Positions 12,001-25,261 are shown, counted from the stretch's first letter. The stretch: 62,000 bases of DNA from Mesostigma viride (GCA_009746045.1 RPFO01000276.1:3504193-3566192); one strand, 5' to 3'. Numbers and translations are program-made. Notes: a model not told the origin generated them from the sequence alone.

Positions 12001-15000
12001 TATTGGTAGGAGGTATTGGTGGGATGATGTCAATGGCTGCAATCCTACCACAGGATGGCCATGGCCGTATCAGCGTACCACCTTTGCAAGTCATAGTCTT
12101 ACATCTTCATGTGGATAGGTGACATGGGGTGCTTGTCAACACTTCCTACGCAACTACTTCAAGTTGAAAGGAAAAGAATCAAAGGAACATTCGAGCGGGC
12201 TTCTGTCAAAGGCAGGCAGCGCATGCGGTTGAAGCCTGTAGGTGGAAAGGCGTGCAATGGCATCCACCAGCAGGTCATGGGGGCACAGGCCAGCACCGAA
12301 ACGGGATGTAGTCTAGAACACGTGGCGGGCCGCCTCATCATCACGCTCGCAACGACGACAAGATGAATGCTAGGCACGGATTCATTTTTTGGCTAGACAT
12401 GAAGAAGAGCGCTGGTTTAATATTCCCCTATCACCCCTCCTACGACACGCCAGTGTCGACGAAGACATGTGGAAAGAAAGGTGAATTAAGACGTGGCCAG
12501 AAGGGAGCGAACACGACAGGAGCTGGCCAGGCATCTGCAGTTGATGCACAAGCGGAGTGGCTCTTGTGCTCTCGTAATGATTGCCAGATGATCGATGAAA
12601 CCAAGCTGCCGGTGGATGGACCCAAGCTGCCACTCGTGTGCACCATGTCCACGCACCATGTCCTCGCTGCTGGACCACGCCACCACTTTCTTGCCGGTAG
12701 GCGCCACCGTCTGCGGTGCACAACGAGAGATGCACCGTGGAAGTATGCCAATGTGCAAAATGAGCCCACGTGAAAAAAATTCCAACATGCTTAGTCAGCG
12801 GCCAGCGCAGCCCAGCATTGGATGGATGAGGGGCGGTCAAAAGTAGCAGCCAAGCGGCAAGATGCAGCTGAACACTACCACTGGCTCCACATGACCACCC
12901 TGCCATACTGCCCGTGTCAGGGCAAGGGGTGTCACCTGCATGGCGCAGGCGGGGGCAGTGAGAGGGGTAACCGCTGGACAGAAACCGCTAGCACACGTGG
13001 GGGCAGGCTGGGGCAGCAAGCGTGACAGGCAGGAAAGAACAGAGGACGTGCGAGGCTGCTGTGGTGCCCAGCATAAACGATTAGTGTGGGACGTGCCAGG
13101 CAGGCGGACCTGTGGCGCGTGCCAGCAGAGGCAAGGCCTGCGAAATCACCTAGGCTTGCCCCTCCATTTGCCCATATCGCAATCTGCATGTGCTTTGTGC
13201 ATCTTGCCTCGCACAAGATGAACAAACGCGAGAGCCAAGCGGCATGCAATGCGTGCCCCGCCTTGCCGACTCCTTGCTGGGCTTGAGCGGCATACATGCA
13301 CCCCTCCCCACTTGCCTTGACATTCTTCTTCTGCTGCCGCTCGCCTGCCCTTGATCGGACGACCTTGCCGTGAGCCACGGGGGCTTTGGCTGATTTGGCG
13401 GCTGCCGCCGCGCCCGCTGCCCCCGGCGCCTTGCTGCCCTTACCCGCAGCGGCTGCTGCCCCCAGGTGGCCCGCATCGCCCATCAGGCCACCACCCAGCG
13501 CCAGCGCGCCAGGGTCTCCCTTGACGCCTCCTTTGCGTAGGGCGTCGACATCTGTCCCGTGAGAACACAGCGGTGACGGAATTGGTGGTTTGGACATGGT
13601 TGTCGTCGCAGTTATGTTTGCGATGGTGGTGATATTGGTGGAGGTGGTGGTGGCGGCAAAGGTCGTGGCGGGTGCAAGCAGCAGCCACAGTGCAGGGTCA
13701 GGGGCATGCTGTGCAGCTTAAAGCCACAATGGGAGGGAGAGGGGGACGGGAGGCAGGGGTGAGGGAAGAACGGGAGGGGGAGGGGGGCGGGAGGCAGAGG
13801 TGAGGGACCAACCAGAAAAAGATACTCAAACGCAAAGCAACAACCTCCCTGAACAACCTACCTAATGTTTGCGGATAATAATGCAACTGCCATGACTAAT
13901 GAGCTTTTTTACAAACGAGCTGTGCGGCATCTGCTACATGATCGCATCAAGTCCCAGCAAAACAAGCATCCTGGTTCAGGGACAAGGCGACCACATACTT
14001 TGTTTTACTTTGGCCATGGACAGGACCAAGCACGCCATGCCCAGGGCCGGTGACATGCCTGCCTAACTTATTCCATGGCACCCACGGCACCCACAGATGC
14101 CACATACCTGCAGACCCAGATGCCAGCATGTCGCCATCCCCCCCCTGCCCCTGCAGCGGACACACATAAAGGCAAAACAAAGGAAACACGCATCACGCAC
14201 GCAAAGGACACACACGCCCGGCCGTAAAAGAGAAAAGAATGCATCAGACACACAAAGGAGACGCACGCCCGGCTGTAAAATAGAAAAGAAGGCATCAGGC
14301 ACACAAAGGAGACGCATGCCCGGCCGTAAAAGAGATAAGAAGGCATCAGGCACAAATAGGAGACGCACGCCCGGCCGTAAAGGAAAAAAGAAGGCATCAG
14401 GCACAAAAAGGAGACGCACGCCCGGCCGTACAAGAGAAAATAACGCATCCGCCACACACAGGAGGTGGGGACTCGTGTAGGCGGACGAGGCACGGCTGCA
14501 CCGCGAGGGGACGGGACGGGGGGTGAAATCTGCCACATGTCACTGGCCACTGCGAGCTTGCTGGTGAGGGCAACGGGCGTGTCAGCAGCAGGGAAATCGA
14601 CACTCTGACCCGTCAAACAAGGAACTCTCACCGGCGCCTTCTTCCCCGGGAACATGGCCGTGCGCGAGGGGTCGTTCAGCCCCCCCGAGGGCCCCTTGAG
14701 CGCGCCCCCCGCGAGCGGCGCCACCCCCTTCTTGTTTTTCTTCTTCTTCTCCGCAAGCTTGGCCGCATCGCCCGCGGGCAGCTTGATGTTGATGCTGGCA
14801 GGGCCCTTGATGGTGATGCCCCACTTGGGGCCCTCGGGCGCGCCGCCTCCTGGGGCGGTGCCCGCAGGGATACCCCCCACCTCGGCCTGCCGCGCGCGCG
14901 AGATCCCGTTCACCGATGTCCCGCCGCCACCCGTGCCAGCGCGTGCATTGAGCGATGTGCGCATGCGCTTGACAGGGATGCCGCCCTTGAGCGCCAGCAC

Positions 15001-18000
15001 ACTGCCACCAGGCGTCGCGGGCTGGCCCGGCATGCCCGGCCGCCGGATCCCCCCCACCCCTCCATCCTCCATCGGTGTGGCCGCGCCGCTGCCATCGCGT
15101 GCCATGCCCGCCGCTCCCACGGCCCCCTTGGGCGGCAACCCCTCCTCGGGGCGCGAGGGTACCCCCTTCTTGACCTTCTTGTTGGCTTTGGGGCCATCAG
15201 TGCCCGCAAAGGGTGCCACGCCCCCTGCGCCCTTGAGCCCGTGGGCTTTAGGCACGCCCATCCCCGCCAGCTTGTCGCCGCGCGCGGCCGCTTCTGCTTC
15301 CATCCGCTCCCTGCGCTCCGCCTCCTCCTCGGCACGGGCTTCTGCTTCCGCGGCCGCCTGTGCCTCCTTGCGCTGCTGTTTGTTTTGCTGGGGGGGAGGG
15401 GGCAGGGGATAGAAGGTAGGCACCATGTAGTCGGGGTGAGGGTGAGGGGGAAGGGGAGGGGATGTAGCACACAGTGACCGGTGACGAGAGGAGAGGGACC
15501 CACCCATGTCGGCAAGCAGACCAGGGTGGAAACCTGTGGGAGCTCAGACGACCAAGTAAACAAGTATCGGTGGACCTGGGGCAAGGCAGGCCAGATGGAT
15601 TCCCAGGGGTCAAGGCTGAGCCTGCGGTAAACAAGGATGACAAATCCATTGCATGAGACCTGGCTCACGCCGCTGAGCTGGCAGTAAAAAATCCAAGATC
15701 ATGCCGCCACTGGCTAATGCCACTTGTCACGTGGTCCACAGGGCAACCAAGGACAGGGCGACCATGCTCCCAAGGCGACCATGCCACCTTCCCCCCCCTC
15801 CATGGCACATATCCCCTTCTTCTAACCAACCAGCACAAGACATCGGCTGCCATGTTGTTATGCTAGCATGATGCTGTACCAGCGAGCCGTAAACCCAAGA
15901 ATAGGTGTGACCTGGCATCAATGCCAACACATGCAAGTTTGACATCACACGCACCCTACGTACCCACCTACCACACCAGTCCCCACTCCCTACCCACCCC
16001 ACGCACCCTATGTAACCCACCTACCACCAGTCCCCACTCCCTACCCACCCCACCACAAAACAAGAATGCAATGAGTAGCCAGGGCTTGCGTGCGCCAGCA
16101 CCCACCTCCTCCAGCGCTGCCCTCGCTGCCTCGATAATCGCTCGGTACTGGTCCGCGGCGCCCTCCGGGATGAAGTACACCAGGGGACCCTGGCCAGGGG
16201 AACGCGGCACCACGATGAGCGAGGGCATAAGAGTGTTAGCCACCCAGCCAACGGGGTGGCCAACCCACTGATTCCCCCTGGCAACACAGTCACTTACCCC
16301 CCCGCGCCCCCCCCCCCGTCCCAGCTGCTCTTAGCCAAGCCACGAAGTTGACCTGAAGAAAATCTTCTTCCAGCACCAGACTTCTCTATCAAGTTTGCTC
16401 TCAGATCCTTGTTAGATCCATGCAGCCACACATACTGCCATGCCCCGGCGGGCCTACCACCCAGGCGCCGTCAACCCACCCACAATTGACAATAAACCTC
16501 GTACTCCATATCTTCGGCCCGCCACCCACGCACCACCACGAAGAAAAAGTCATGTATCATCAACGAGCCAGTGGCCCCATGCTCACCCACACTTGTATGA
16601 TGAACTCATGGCCCATCAACGATCCCATGCCCACGCACCACCACGAAGAAAAAGTCATGTATCACCAACGAGCCAGTGGCCCCATGCTCACCCACACTTG
16701 TATGATGAACTCATGGCCCATCAACGATCCCATGCCCACACACCAACCATATCCCAATTACAAAGTCACGACTTATCAACCAGCTGCTGCACATCCACCA
16801 CCCATACTCTGATCCCAAAGTCACAAACAACAACCAACCACTGCCCACCCACTAGCATCCAGCATGTAGCCCATGCCCACCCACCAGCTCCAGGATCTAG
16901 TCAGCAACGGCTAAACTACCCGATGCCACCCACCAGCATCTCCAGCTCCGCCGCGTCCCGTTCGGCATCGCGCCACGCACATGACTCCCACAGCCTCTCC
17001 GGTGTGTCCGGCGCCGACGCACCCTCTAGTGCCCCCTTGGGGCGCTCACCCCCCTCACCCAGTAGCCGCTCCGGCCCTGGTGGTTCACCAGGCGCGGACA
17101 GCTTGGCCACTTTGGCCTCTGCGCGTGGCGACCCCCCGTCCTTCTGCTTGCGCTTGAGGGAGCCACCTGTCGCACCGCCAGCCTCCTGCACCTCCCCGGT
17201 AGATGCCTCCACACCGGCTGCACCTGCCCCAGCAACCCCCGTTCTAGCATCCGTACCATCACTAACCCCACCCGCAGGGGCCGCCGCAGAGGCATCCTCA
17301 GGCGCCTCCCGAACGACACCATTACAACTACTAGCATCTGCCCCACCCCGTTCCGCCTGTGCGCTATTTTTAGCCGGTCGTGGCCGCAACACATTCCTGC
17401 GTGCGGCGCTCGCGGCCCATGCAGCGACCTGTGCAGCGGCGGCCCGCTTCCACATGCGTTCCTGCATGTAGTCGCGTGCCAGCCATGCCACCTCGCTGAG
17501 GACAAAGTCCCAGTGTGCCAGGCAGCGGGCGGGCGACTTGCCAGGTCCCGCCTTGATAGCTGCAAGCACCTGCGAGCGAAGCAGCTGAGGAAGGAGGGGG
17601 GGGAGGCGGGGGTTGACGGCATGACATGGAGGCGGCGGTGGGCGCACAGCATCATGCAATGCAGCCGAGAAGACAAGACTCAAGTCAGCACACCTAGGCT
17701 TGTAAAGTGTTGCAATGGATTTGGCCATGCCACGCAACACGCAGCAGCATAGCACCTGCGAGCGAAGCAGCTGAGGAAGGAGGGGGGGGAGGCGGGGGTT
17801 GACGGCATGACATGGAGGCGGCGGTGGGCGCACAGCATCATGCAATGCAGCCGAGAAGACAAGACTCAAGTCAGCACACCTAGGCTTGTAAAGTGTTGCA
17901 ATGGATTTGGCCATGCCACGCAACACGCAGCAGCATAGCAAACGGGTGCTCGGCATGACGGGCATGTCGCCAGCAGACCAAGCCAATGCCGGGCAGGGGT

Positions 18001-18843
18001 GCAAGATAGCAGGCAGGTAGCCCCGCTATGCCCTACATATGCCCCCTCGCCGGGATTGGGTCGCGTGGGCCGCTGTCAGCCCTCCTCGCATCATATCAGT
18101 CGACACGAACACACATACCCCACGGTCCGCCACCCCACATCAGGCACCACGGACACGCATACGCTACGGTCCGCCAGTGGACCCACATTTCCCACATTTG
18201 CTGGAGGCCAACGCTACTGCCAGCACCGCCAGGGCCAGGCAGGCAAATACAAGTTCATGGGCATACTCAGGCTTCCATGGCCATGGCCTGACCAATGCCG
18301 TCAGGCAGCGTACACATGGCCAACAACCCACCACATCGGACCATCACATACGACCATCGCATCCGACCATCACATCCGACCATCACATCCGACCATCGCA
18401 TCCGACCATGGATGGGCACCGGCCCACTTCTTCCTTGTCCCCTCATGCTCACCCTCGCAAATCCTCAACCTCTCTTCCACGCCCCTTGTCCCTGCTACCC
18501 TCCTTGTCGCTATCCCCCTTCATGTCATTGCTTCCATCGATCACACGTTCCCCCACCCCCTCACCGTGATCGCGGCTGCCTCCTCCAGAATCGCATCCTC
18601 CTTGGCACGCTTGGCCGCCTCAAGCCGCTCGTGTTCCTCCACGGTGAGACCCGATGCCGCCGTGTCGCCCACAGTGTCCCCCCCGCCTCCCCCTGCGGAC
18701 GAGGGGGCCTCGCCGGGTAGCGGAGTCCCCACTCGGCTGGTGGTCAGGGCACCGTCACCAGCGCCACCAGGTGTGCCCATTTGGGAGGATAGGGGCGTGC
18801 CAACGCCCGCACCGTCCTGCAGGCTGGGCGCGTCCACATCCAT
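6782..18843 (-). CDS. EAF1: EAF1-like HSA/SANT scaffold subunit of NuA4 histone acetyltransferase
   Basis: EAF1 (Vid21; p400-related) scaffolds the NuA4 H4/H2A acetyltransferase complex in the nucleus. Exons, minus strand: 18565-18843 (start uncertain), 16934-17569, 16106-16189, 14632-15387, 13316-13551, 12657-12710, 11744-11938, 11124-11222, 10512-10603, 8615-9491 and 6782-8278 (stop 6782-6784). The first exon ends [11 protein letters not shown], as in plant EAF1 just before the HSA domain. The HSA core [15 protein letters not shown] with [13 protein letters not shown] lies near 17400-17515. The SANT domain is split over two exons: AWSSSEDM, then [16 protein letters not shown] with [16 protein letters not shown] follows, then PLDFVFQHE. 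The last two exons are glutamine-, glycine- and methionine-rich. All junctions keep phase except that between 14632 and 13551, where an unseen exon of length 3n+1 is required. Total is about 1,600 residues. The upstream frame stays open through poly-Ser and Thr-Pro repeats to about 19.8 kb, so the true N-terminus may be longer. Confidence 0.85.
7716..7831 (-). repeat. Polyglutamine-coding (CAG/CAA)n tract in EAF1 last exon
   Basis: About 38 consecutive Gln codons, mixed CAG and CAA on the minus strand. Similar but shorter tracts lie at about 8217-8278 (start of the same exon) and 9061-9149 (previous exon). Mixed codons suggest selection on the protein, or old repeats, rather than one recent expansion. 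Confidence 0.9.
10638..10830. repeat. (ACACGC)n microsatellite in an EAF1 intron
   Basis: About 32 perfect ACACGC units lie just upstream of the exon at 10512-10603, close to its acceptor on the minus strand. An almost identical hexamer array, as GTGCGT, lies in the tubulin gene at 52450-52620. Confidence 0.95.
14205..14465. repeat. 51-bp minisatellite in an EAF1 intron
   Basis: About five copies of a 51-bp unit containing cgcacgcccggccgtaaaag and ggcatcaggcacaaa. The unit is 17 codons, so the minus frame stays open and runs on from the exon at 14632-15387, giving a repetitive hydrophobic peptide ([12 protein letters not shown]). A strong donor at 14627-14631 argues that this is intron. Confidence 0.85.
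16531..16740. repeat. 105-bp tandem duplication in an EAF1 intron
   Basis: Two copies of a 105-bp unit start at 16531 and 16636 (caccaccacgaagaaaaag...). They differ at only one or two bases, so the duplication is recent. Confidence 0.9.
17567..17938. repeat. 186-bp tandem duplication spanning an EAF1 splice acceptor
   Basis: Two copies start at 17567 and 17753 and appear identical apart from one G in a G run. Each carries the acceptor region of the HSA exon (minus-strand acceptor at 17570-17572, copied near 17756-17758). Using the outer copy would add intron-derived sequence to the exon. Confidence 0.9.
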
Positions 18844-18849
18844 GCCTGA

Positions 18850-19790
<941 letters not shown>

Positions 19791-19810
19791 ACGACGACGG
19801 GGAGGCGTGA

Positions 19811-22800
19811 TGGCCAGTTTTACGGTGTGTGTCATGGGGGGCACAAGGGGGCAGCAGAAACATGGGGGATGTATGTGGGCATAAGCGCAGGATGATGAGG
19901 GTAAACAGAACAAACGCAGGGAATGCAGGGGCATTAGGAAGCAAATGACACAGCAGCACATGTAGCACCTATCAGCGCGAATATGTCGGTTTCGTGCATG
20001 CCCACAATGTTGATGAAATTAAGAAATGCATTGCCAACGTTCTGTCTACATTTAAATTGCACGATTCGAGACTTTGTTCAGGTCACATGCAAGCTCCAAT
20101 TATTGCATATGATTGTCACAGCTGGCACCAACCTGTACTCTGCGGCGTCGACTGGGTATCCCCTTGGTTAATGGCAGCGCTGTCCATCATCTGGCGATTG
20201 CATGCACAACCAGCCATGCACAATGAGAAGTATTTTGCGTAGATATTGACATAGAATATTTAATCATAACTGAAACATCAGGTCAACAAATTCAAAATAT
20301 GCATGCGAAGAAGCTAACACGCCAGAGGCAGTGTGCACAAAATGGGACGCTACAATGCAGCCACTGCGATGCAACATCACTGTGACGCAACATGTAGAGC
20401 AGAGTGTGTTCGTGAAGGCGTTAACAACATTTCAAGCATCTAAAAGGGGCAAAATGCGCATAATAATAAATTGCCCTGTAGATAAATAACCAATTGCTTG
20501 CGCGCGCTGTACAGGCAACATGACACGTGGCAAACACCCTTGAAAGACACGGCATGATGCGAGAAGAATACAAGTTCATTTACGCCAGTCCTGGCCTTAC
20601 CTGAGTTTATGAATATTACACGCCCGCAGACTTCAACACGGCATATCAGCCCTGGTACCTGGGGTAACCAGGCATATACATAGGTGATGCAGCTCCTCCA
20701 AAGGCGTTCTCTTTATCAAGGCAGTCGAGGCCGGTAACACGCCAAGCATCAGCCCTGCGCCCGAGCCAGGAGCGGTGTTTTTTCTTAAAACCATCGCTAG
20801 AGTGTGCCTTCTGCACAACTACCTAGGTGGACCAAGCAATTTCGAAGGCAGGAAAGGCTAGCCCATCCGGCCCATCACCTGTACACGGCCATGATTTACC
20901 TCGAGAGAAAATCACGCGTGCCAGTGACTGCTGCCATGACTCAAAAAAAAAAAAAGTTTCTCGGCTCGAGTTTGCGGTATCGCCCATAGGCATCCGTCAC
21001 CGACCAGGGACGCCCCCACCCTCCATTGCAAGCATGCATCGCGCTTCGAGGTCACATGTGGCATGTCGCTCGTTGTTGTCGTTCATACATCCACCGACCA
21101 CCGCGTCTCCATGGCGTAGACGCTCTGGCATCCGGAAGCGCTTCAAAAATTGTCGCGCCACAGACGCAAGCTAGTCGGCCAGCGATACGGTCGGCTGCTC
21201 TTGCCATGCCACAGGTAGTACTCAAGAACAAGTTTAAACAAAACAACTTAGGAAATGAGATACACCAATTATAGGATACTCGTATATAGTACAAACACCG
21301 TATTTTTACGTACTTAAAGATATTGAGATACACATACGGCAGCAGAAGGAAAATTTCCCAATTACTGGCAAAAGTGACATCCATTGCCTGTCCACTGGTG
21401 TCCAGTGCTTGTCTTTTGTTCGAAATTTGAAAGCAAAGCCCAGGAGCAGCCCTCGAGTCCCGATTCCCGACGTCCTGAGTCCAGACAAGCACGCGCCACC
21501 GATCATCCCTTCTTGCGTGACCCCTGACCAGTGACCGGGGGCGCACGTGACGAGATGCGATTTCACTGTCTTTAGAATCAACCTCCAGTCCTGTCGGACA
21601 ACCGGCGCGGGAATAAACTCAACTTTAACAACAGTCCTGCTGTAGGTTCATCTAAATATATTAATGTAATCAGGATGTTATAAATCTTGTTCTATCTCGA
21701 CGTGCGGCGTGCCGCATGCCGTCTGCCTAAAGAGCCGATTATAGCGCTAAGCCCGTGTTTCAAATATATGGTTCTACGTCGGCAAACTAAGAACAAAGCA
21801 GCACGCAGAATTTGCGCAGAACGGTTGGCCGACTACACCACCTCTCGCGGCATTGCGGCTGTCAAGCAATGTCGCAAGCTAGAGACACGCTCGACATACC
21901 AGAAGAATGTCAAGGTAAAGCGCGAAACCAGAACTGACTTAGCATACGCGCCTTTTTGTCACCTGGCCGGCATGCAGAGCTTTTCTAGATCTACGCTCGA
22001 TGTAGCAGCAGCGTGAACTGTGTTTTCTGGACAACAAAGTCATGGGTTTTCCGGCAATCTTTTTCTTTTTAGGCCGACTGCGTTCAGGTGTGAACGATAC
22101 TAAGACGACACGGTCTCTATCATGCCCCAGTCCAGTCCTAATATAGCAGCGAATGTCCGGCCGGGGCACTATGATCTACACGTATTCTTTTTTAGTGTGT
22201 GGTTATTATGAACAAGGAGACTGGTATATTGCTCCGTTGTACGCACGCGCGCATGACCCGCAAGAATACTTAATAACTTGCTGATGCACATAAGTTAATT
22301 TCGGCCGTCGGTGCGCACCATGCTTTGCAATCAACGTGCAAGCACACGTTGCGGTAGCCCCGCCATATGCCTGCATATGCAGGGTATATATCAAGTGTTA
22401 TCATCGTAATTGATAAGCACGTCTCCCTGAATCAACAAGTTCCTCTAATCTAACATGTTTGAAGATAGAGTGCGTACGCCCATACAAAGGTCTGGGCCGT
22501 AACATGCAAACTGACTAATCAGCGTTAGTATGTCGATCATGCCATGTCGCCCGGGCTACTATATATGCGGGAGTCTAAAACACCCTATGCTTTGTCAAAC
22601 TTGCGTAATGTTAAGTATACTGCAGTGTATCCCGGTAAGTACTGCGTATTTTCGCGTATTTTTGCATATTTTCTGAGATACTGTGGGTGTCCGTACGCGT
22701 GTTTTCTACTTATTTACCGTATGATGGGCATTTGAATGTACAGCTAGCTATATATAGCACGCGAGCTTATTAACGACTACGCACAATGTTACGTGCATGA

Positions 22801-22828
22801 ATGCATTAAATTAAATATCAGACTAAAA
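19811..22828. other. Poorly coding, AT-richer stretch
   Basis: No recognisable gene on either strand, although composition is visibly less GC-rich than in the neighbouring genes. The frame at 19994-20242 on the plus strand (HNVDEIKKCIANVLSTFKL) looks more protein-like than its surroundings but matches nothing I know. The frame at 21687-22016 is basic and also unrecognised. The region may hold upstream exons of the orphan exon at 25160-25261, or old transposon DNA. Confidence 0.4.
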
Positions 22829-22866
22829 CATGTCTCCATACGTTGGGAGATCATGTGTAGCACGTA
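22829..22866 (-). mobile_element. LINE 3'-terminal hairpin with AAATTAAAT-type tail
   Basis: On the minus strand: ACATGATCTCC, loop CAACGTAT, then GGAGACATGT. An AT-rich tail lies to its left on the plus strand (22786-22810). The same hairpin form occurs near 25340 and 34760. No target-site duplication was found. Confidence 0.5.
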
Positions 22867-22914
22867 TTTCCGGGTAAATGGGTATTTTTATTAACCCATT
22901 TTAATAATATCGTT

Positions 22915-23594
22915 CTTCTAGATTTCTTTTCTCAGACGCCGCAAGCGGCTCGAGAAGACTCTCTTCACCCTTGATGACGACTTGACCCTGGCGCAGCAAC
23001 AACGGCGACGGGAGCTATGGCCGACCTACCTCTGGACAGCTCCGGCAGACCAAGGCGCCCGGCAGCCGGTGTACTGGAAGGGGGCGGCCATCTACGTCGG
23101 CCACAAGCCCTGGCAGGCGACCCCCGCGGCCCCAGCGACTCCAGACGCCCCAGCTTAGGGGAATACAGCAGTAGTGTAGAATAGATAGACCGTGGCCATG
23201 TACATGTACGCCTCCTAGAGGCACTATCCCAGCTAAGCCACGCGCTTTATTTAATCATGTACATGTGTGCCTATGATGAGCCACCCTCCAGATGATGCCT
23301 AGCTATATTTAGTTATGTTGTGCCCATGCAGGGAGTCACATTCTGCTGAGATGCCATGCCCTAGCTTTTTGTATAGCTATGCTGATCTTCCCCCCCATGA
23401 CAGGCTCCCCCTTCGCTGGGCATAGCTTGAAGATCATGGGGATGCAAGTGCCCTGGTGCACCTAGAGCAAGGGTCCTTTACATTCCCACCCTTGCAGGAA
23501 GTAGCTTAGAATGTATGATAGGCCATATGCCCCTTCTCTGGGCTATGTGCTACATATACTCCCAGTTGACGGAGTTATGTTTCTAATTAATTAA
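22915..23594 (+). mobile_element. 5'-truncated ORF1-only LINE copy with 14-bp target-site duplication
   Basis: The copy starts inside ORF1 at the equivalent of ISFLRRRKRLEKTLF, continues through LDDDLTLAQQQRRREL and YWKGAAIYVG to the ORF1 stop near 23158, then has about 430 bp of 3' UTR. It ends in the CTCC/GGAG hairpin and an AATTAATTAA tail. It is flanked by the 14-bp direct repeat TTAATAATATCGTT (22901-22914 and 23595-23608). An indel near WPTYL breaks the frame briefly. ORF1 passes straight into the 3' UTR with no ORF2, as in the intact copy at 59447-61441. Truncation, tail and duplication are hallmarks of target-primed reverse transcription. Confidence 0.9.
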
Positions 23595-23814
23595 TTAATA
23601 ATATCGTTAGGTGGAGGGGTACCACGTATCGACCCTGAGCTGGTTATACCCAATGTGTGTAATGTGATAGGTGCACATAGCACTTATTCCCTTGCTTTAA
23701 CAAGATGGCCGGTGTCCAGATGGGGGGTGGGCAAAGCGCCGAAGCCGCGGATCCTAACTATATAAGCTATCTCTAGATATAAACTAATCTATAAATCCTA
23801 GTTACAGCTCTTAT

Positions 23815-25121
23815 CAGCAAGGCGCCCCTTCCTCCTCGGGGGGGGGGCTTGCCCACAGGGGCTGGCGTGTGTGCCTGGACAACGGCCGGTCTGCCACCTC
23901 TAGATTGCGCTGCACAGACGGCCACCATCGCCACCCAGCCCGCTGGGCGCGCGGAGGAGCCCCCCCCCCGTGCACACTTTGGCCGACCTGCTCAAGTCCC
24001 AAGCGCCCGGCCTTGAAACCACTGACGCGATCGCCACCAAGCTCCAGCATGCAGGAGCTGTCCAGATGCCCAGCTACGCAAGGAGGCCACGAGCGCAACT
24101 GGCGCAGCATCCGGGTGATGAACTGCGTCGCTTATCCCCATATGGACCTTGGGGCCAGAGGATGCGCAGATCGAGTCTCTTGACACTAAGCTGCATGACA
24201 CCGGCACGCTCCTTATGTGCATGGGGCTCACCCCTCGTGCATGGGGGGGGCAAATGTGACCGACATCGCATTGCGAGAGTACCGTCTGCCCCACTCGCGG
24301 GACAAGCACGTCCGGCCCCCCTCCAGTGCTGCTCACCTTTTTTTGACTCCCCAGAGGATAAGGTGCGCTTTCTGATCGGTACCGCAAGACTCTGCACTCC
24401 ACCCCATGCATGCTCGCTGGATGACGACCTGACTCGGACCGCGCAGCAGCAGCAGCAGCGCGTCGCGAGCTGTGGCCCACAAGCAGTTTCCCGGGTTCAT
24501 CCGCCACGTACAAGCAATCCCCTTCGAGAAGCCCAAAGTCCACGTTCTGGCAGGGCCGGGCCGGCCGGACCTGTACAATAACAGCAAGCTATGGGTTCCC
24601 ACGTGACAGGATCGATTCAATATATGTCTACTCTAGGTTCAGATAGCTATATAATATATAGGGTTGCGTTCACGATGTTGATGTACTGCTGCATGGTCGA
24701 TCTAGCCACTTGCATGCATGGCCTTCGCAGTGCCGTGTATGCATGGCTCAGCATACTACCGACTACCTTTAACTTTAGTTCAGTGCCTATGCACTAGTTA
24801 ATGTCTATCCGCATGCACACTTCATGCAATCTAGACCTACAGTTTCACCATGCCATGCAGACAATGCCCCCACCCTGTCACCGGCCCACGCACATTTCAG
24901 CATTTGTGCACCCACAGAGATGCCAGACTCTCCTTGTGAGTAGTTTCGATTGCAGCTGTACGTAGCATGCCTCCGGGCATGAGGGAAGACGGGTGTCTAG
25001 AGCTGCCCCTTTCCCAGTGTGCAACATATGCAGGGACGAAAAGCACTTTAACTCTGTAATATTGTGCTCACTGACTCCCCAATGGGAGTGCATGCAATTA
25101 ATTACTTAATTACTTAATTAA
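23815..25121 (+). mobile_element. Degenerate LINE remnant: ORF1 fragment and 3' UTR with TTAA tail
   Basis: Pieces of an ORF1 from a related but different LINE family are visible in shifting frames: ADLLKSQ and ATKLQ near 23980-24060, then FFDSPEDKVRFLIG, followed by LDDDLTRTAQQQQQRVA near 24340-24470. These match the C-terminal part of the ORF1 at 59887-61254. Several frameshifts make it a pseudogene. The 3' part (about 24960-25121) aligns with 61576-61704 (gcatgcctc...gcatga, aaaagcactt, gactcccca) and ends in an AATTAATTACTTAATTA tail. Confidence 0.75.
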
Positions 25122-25159
25122 TATTGGTCATCCACTCTCTCTCCCGTCTTTGGACTGCC

Positions 25160-25261
25160 ATGCAGGACAAGACGCGGTGGAAGAAGATTGTCAAGGCGCA
25201 CACGCCCGACCCTGTGGGCAAGCCACCTCCCCCCAAGCGGAGGAGGCGTTTTGATGAGTAG
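25160..25261 (+). CDS. Orphan terminal exon with basic C-terminus, unknown gene
   Basis: After a good acceptor (ctttggactgccatgcag) a frame reads DKTRWKKIVKAHTPDPVG, then KPPPPKRRRRFDE and a TAG stop. The clean acceptor, lysine/arginine-rich nuclear-signal-like tail and stop suggest the last exon of a real plus-strand gene. A LINE tail ends 39 bp upstream, so the preceding intron appears to have been invaded. I could not identify the protein or find its other exons within the window. It could also be a chance frame. Confidence 0.4.
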   Translation: MQDKTRWKKIVKAHTPDPVGKPPPPKRRRRFDE

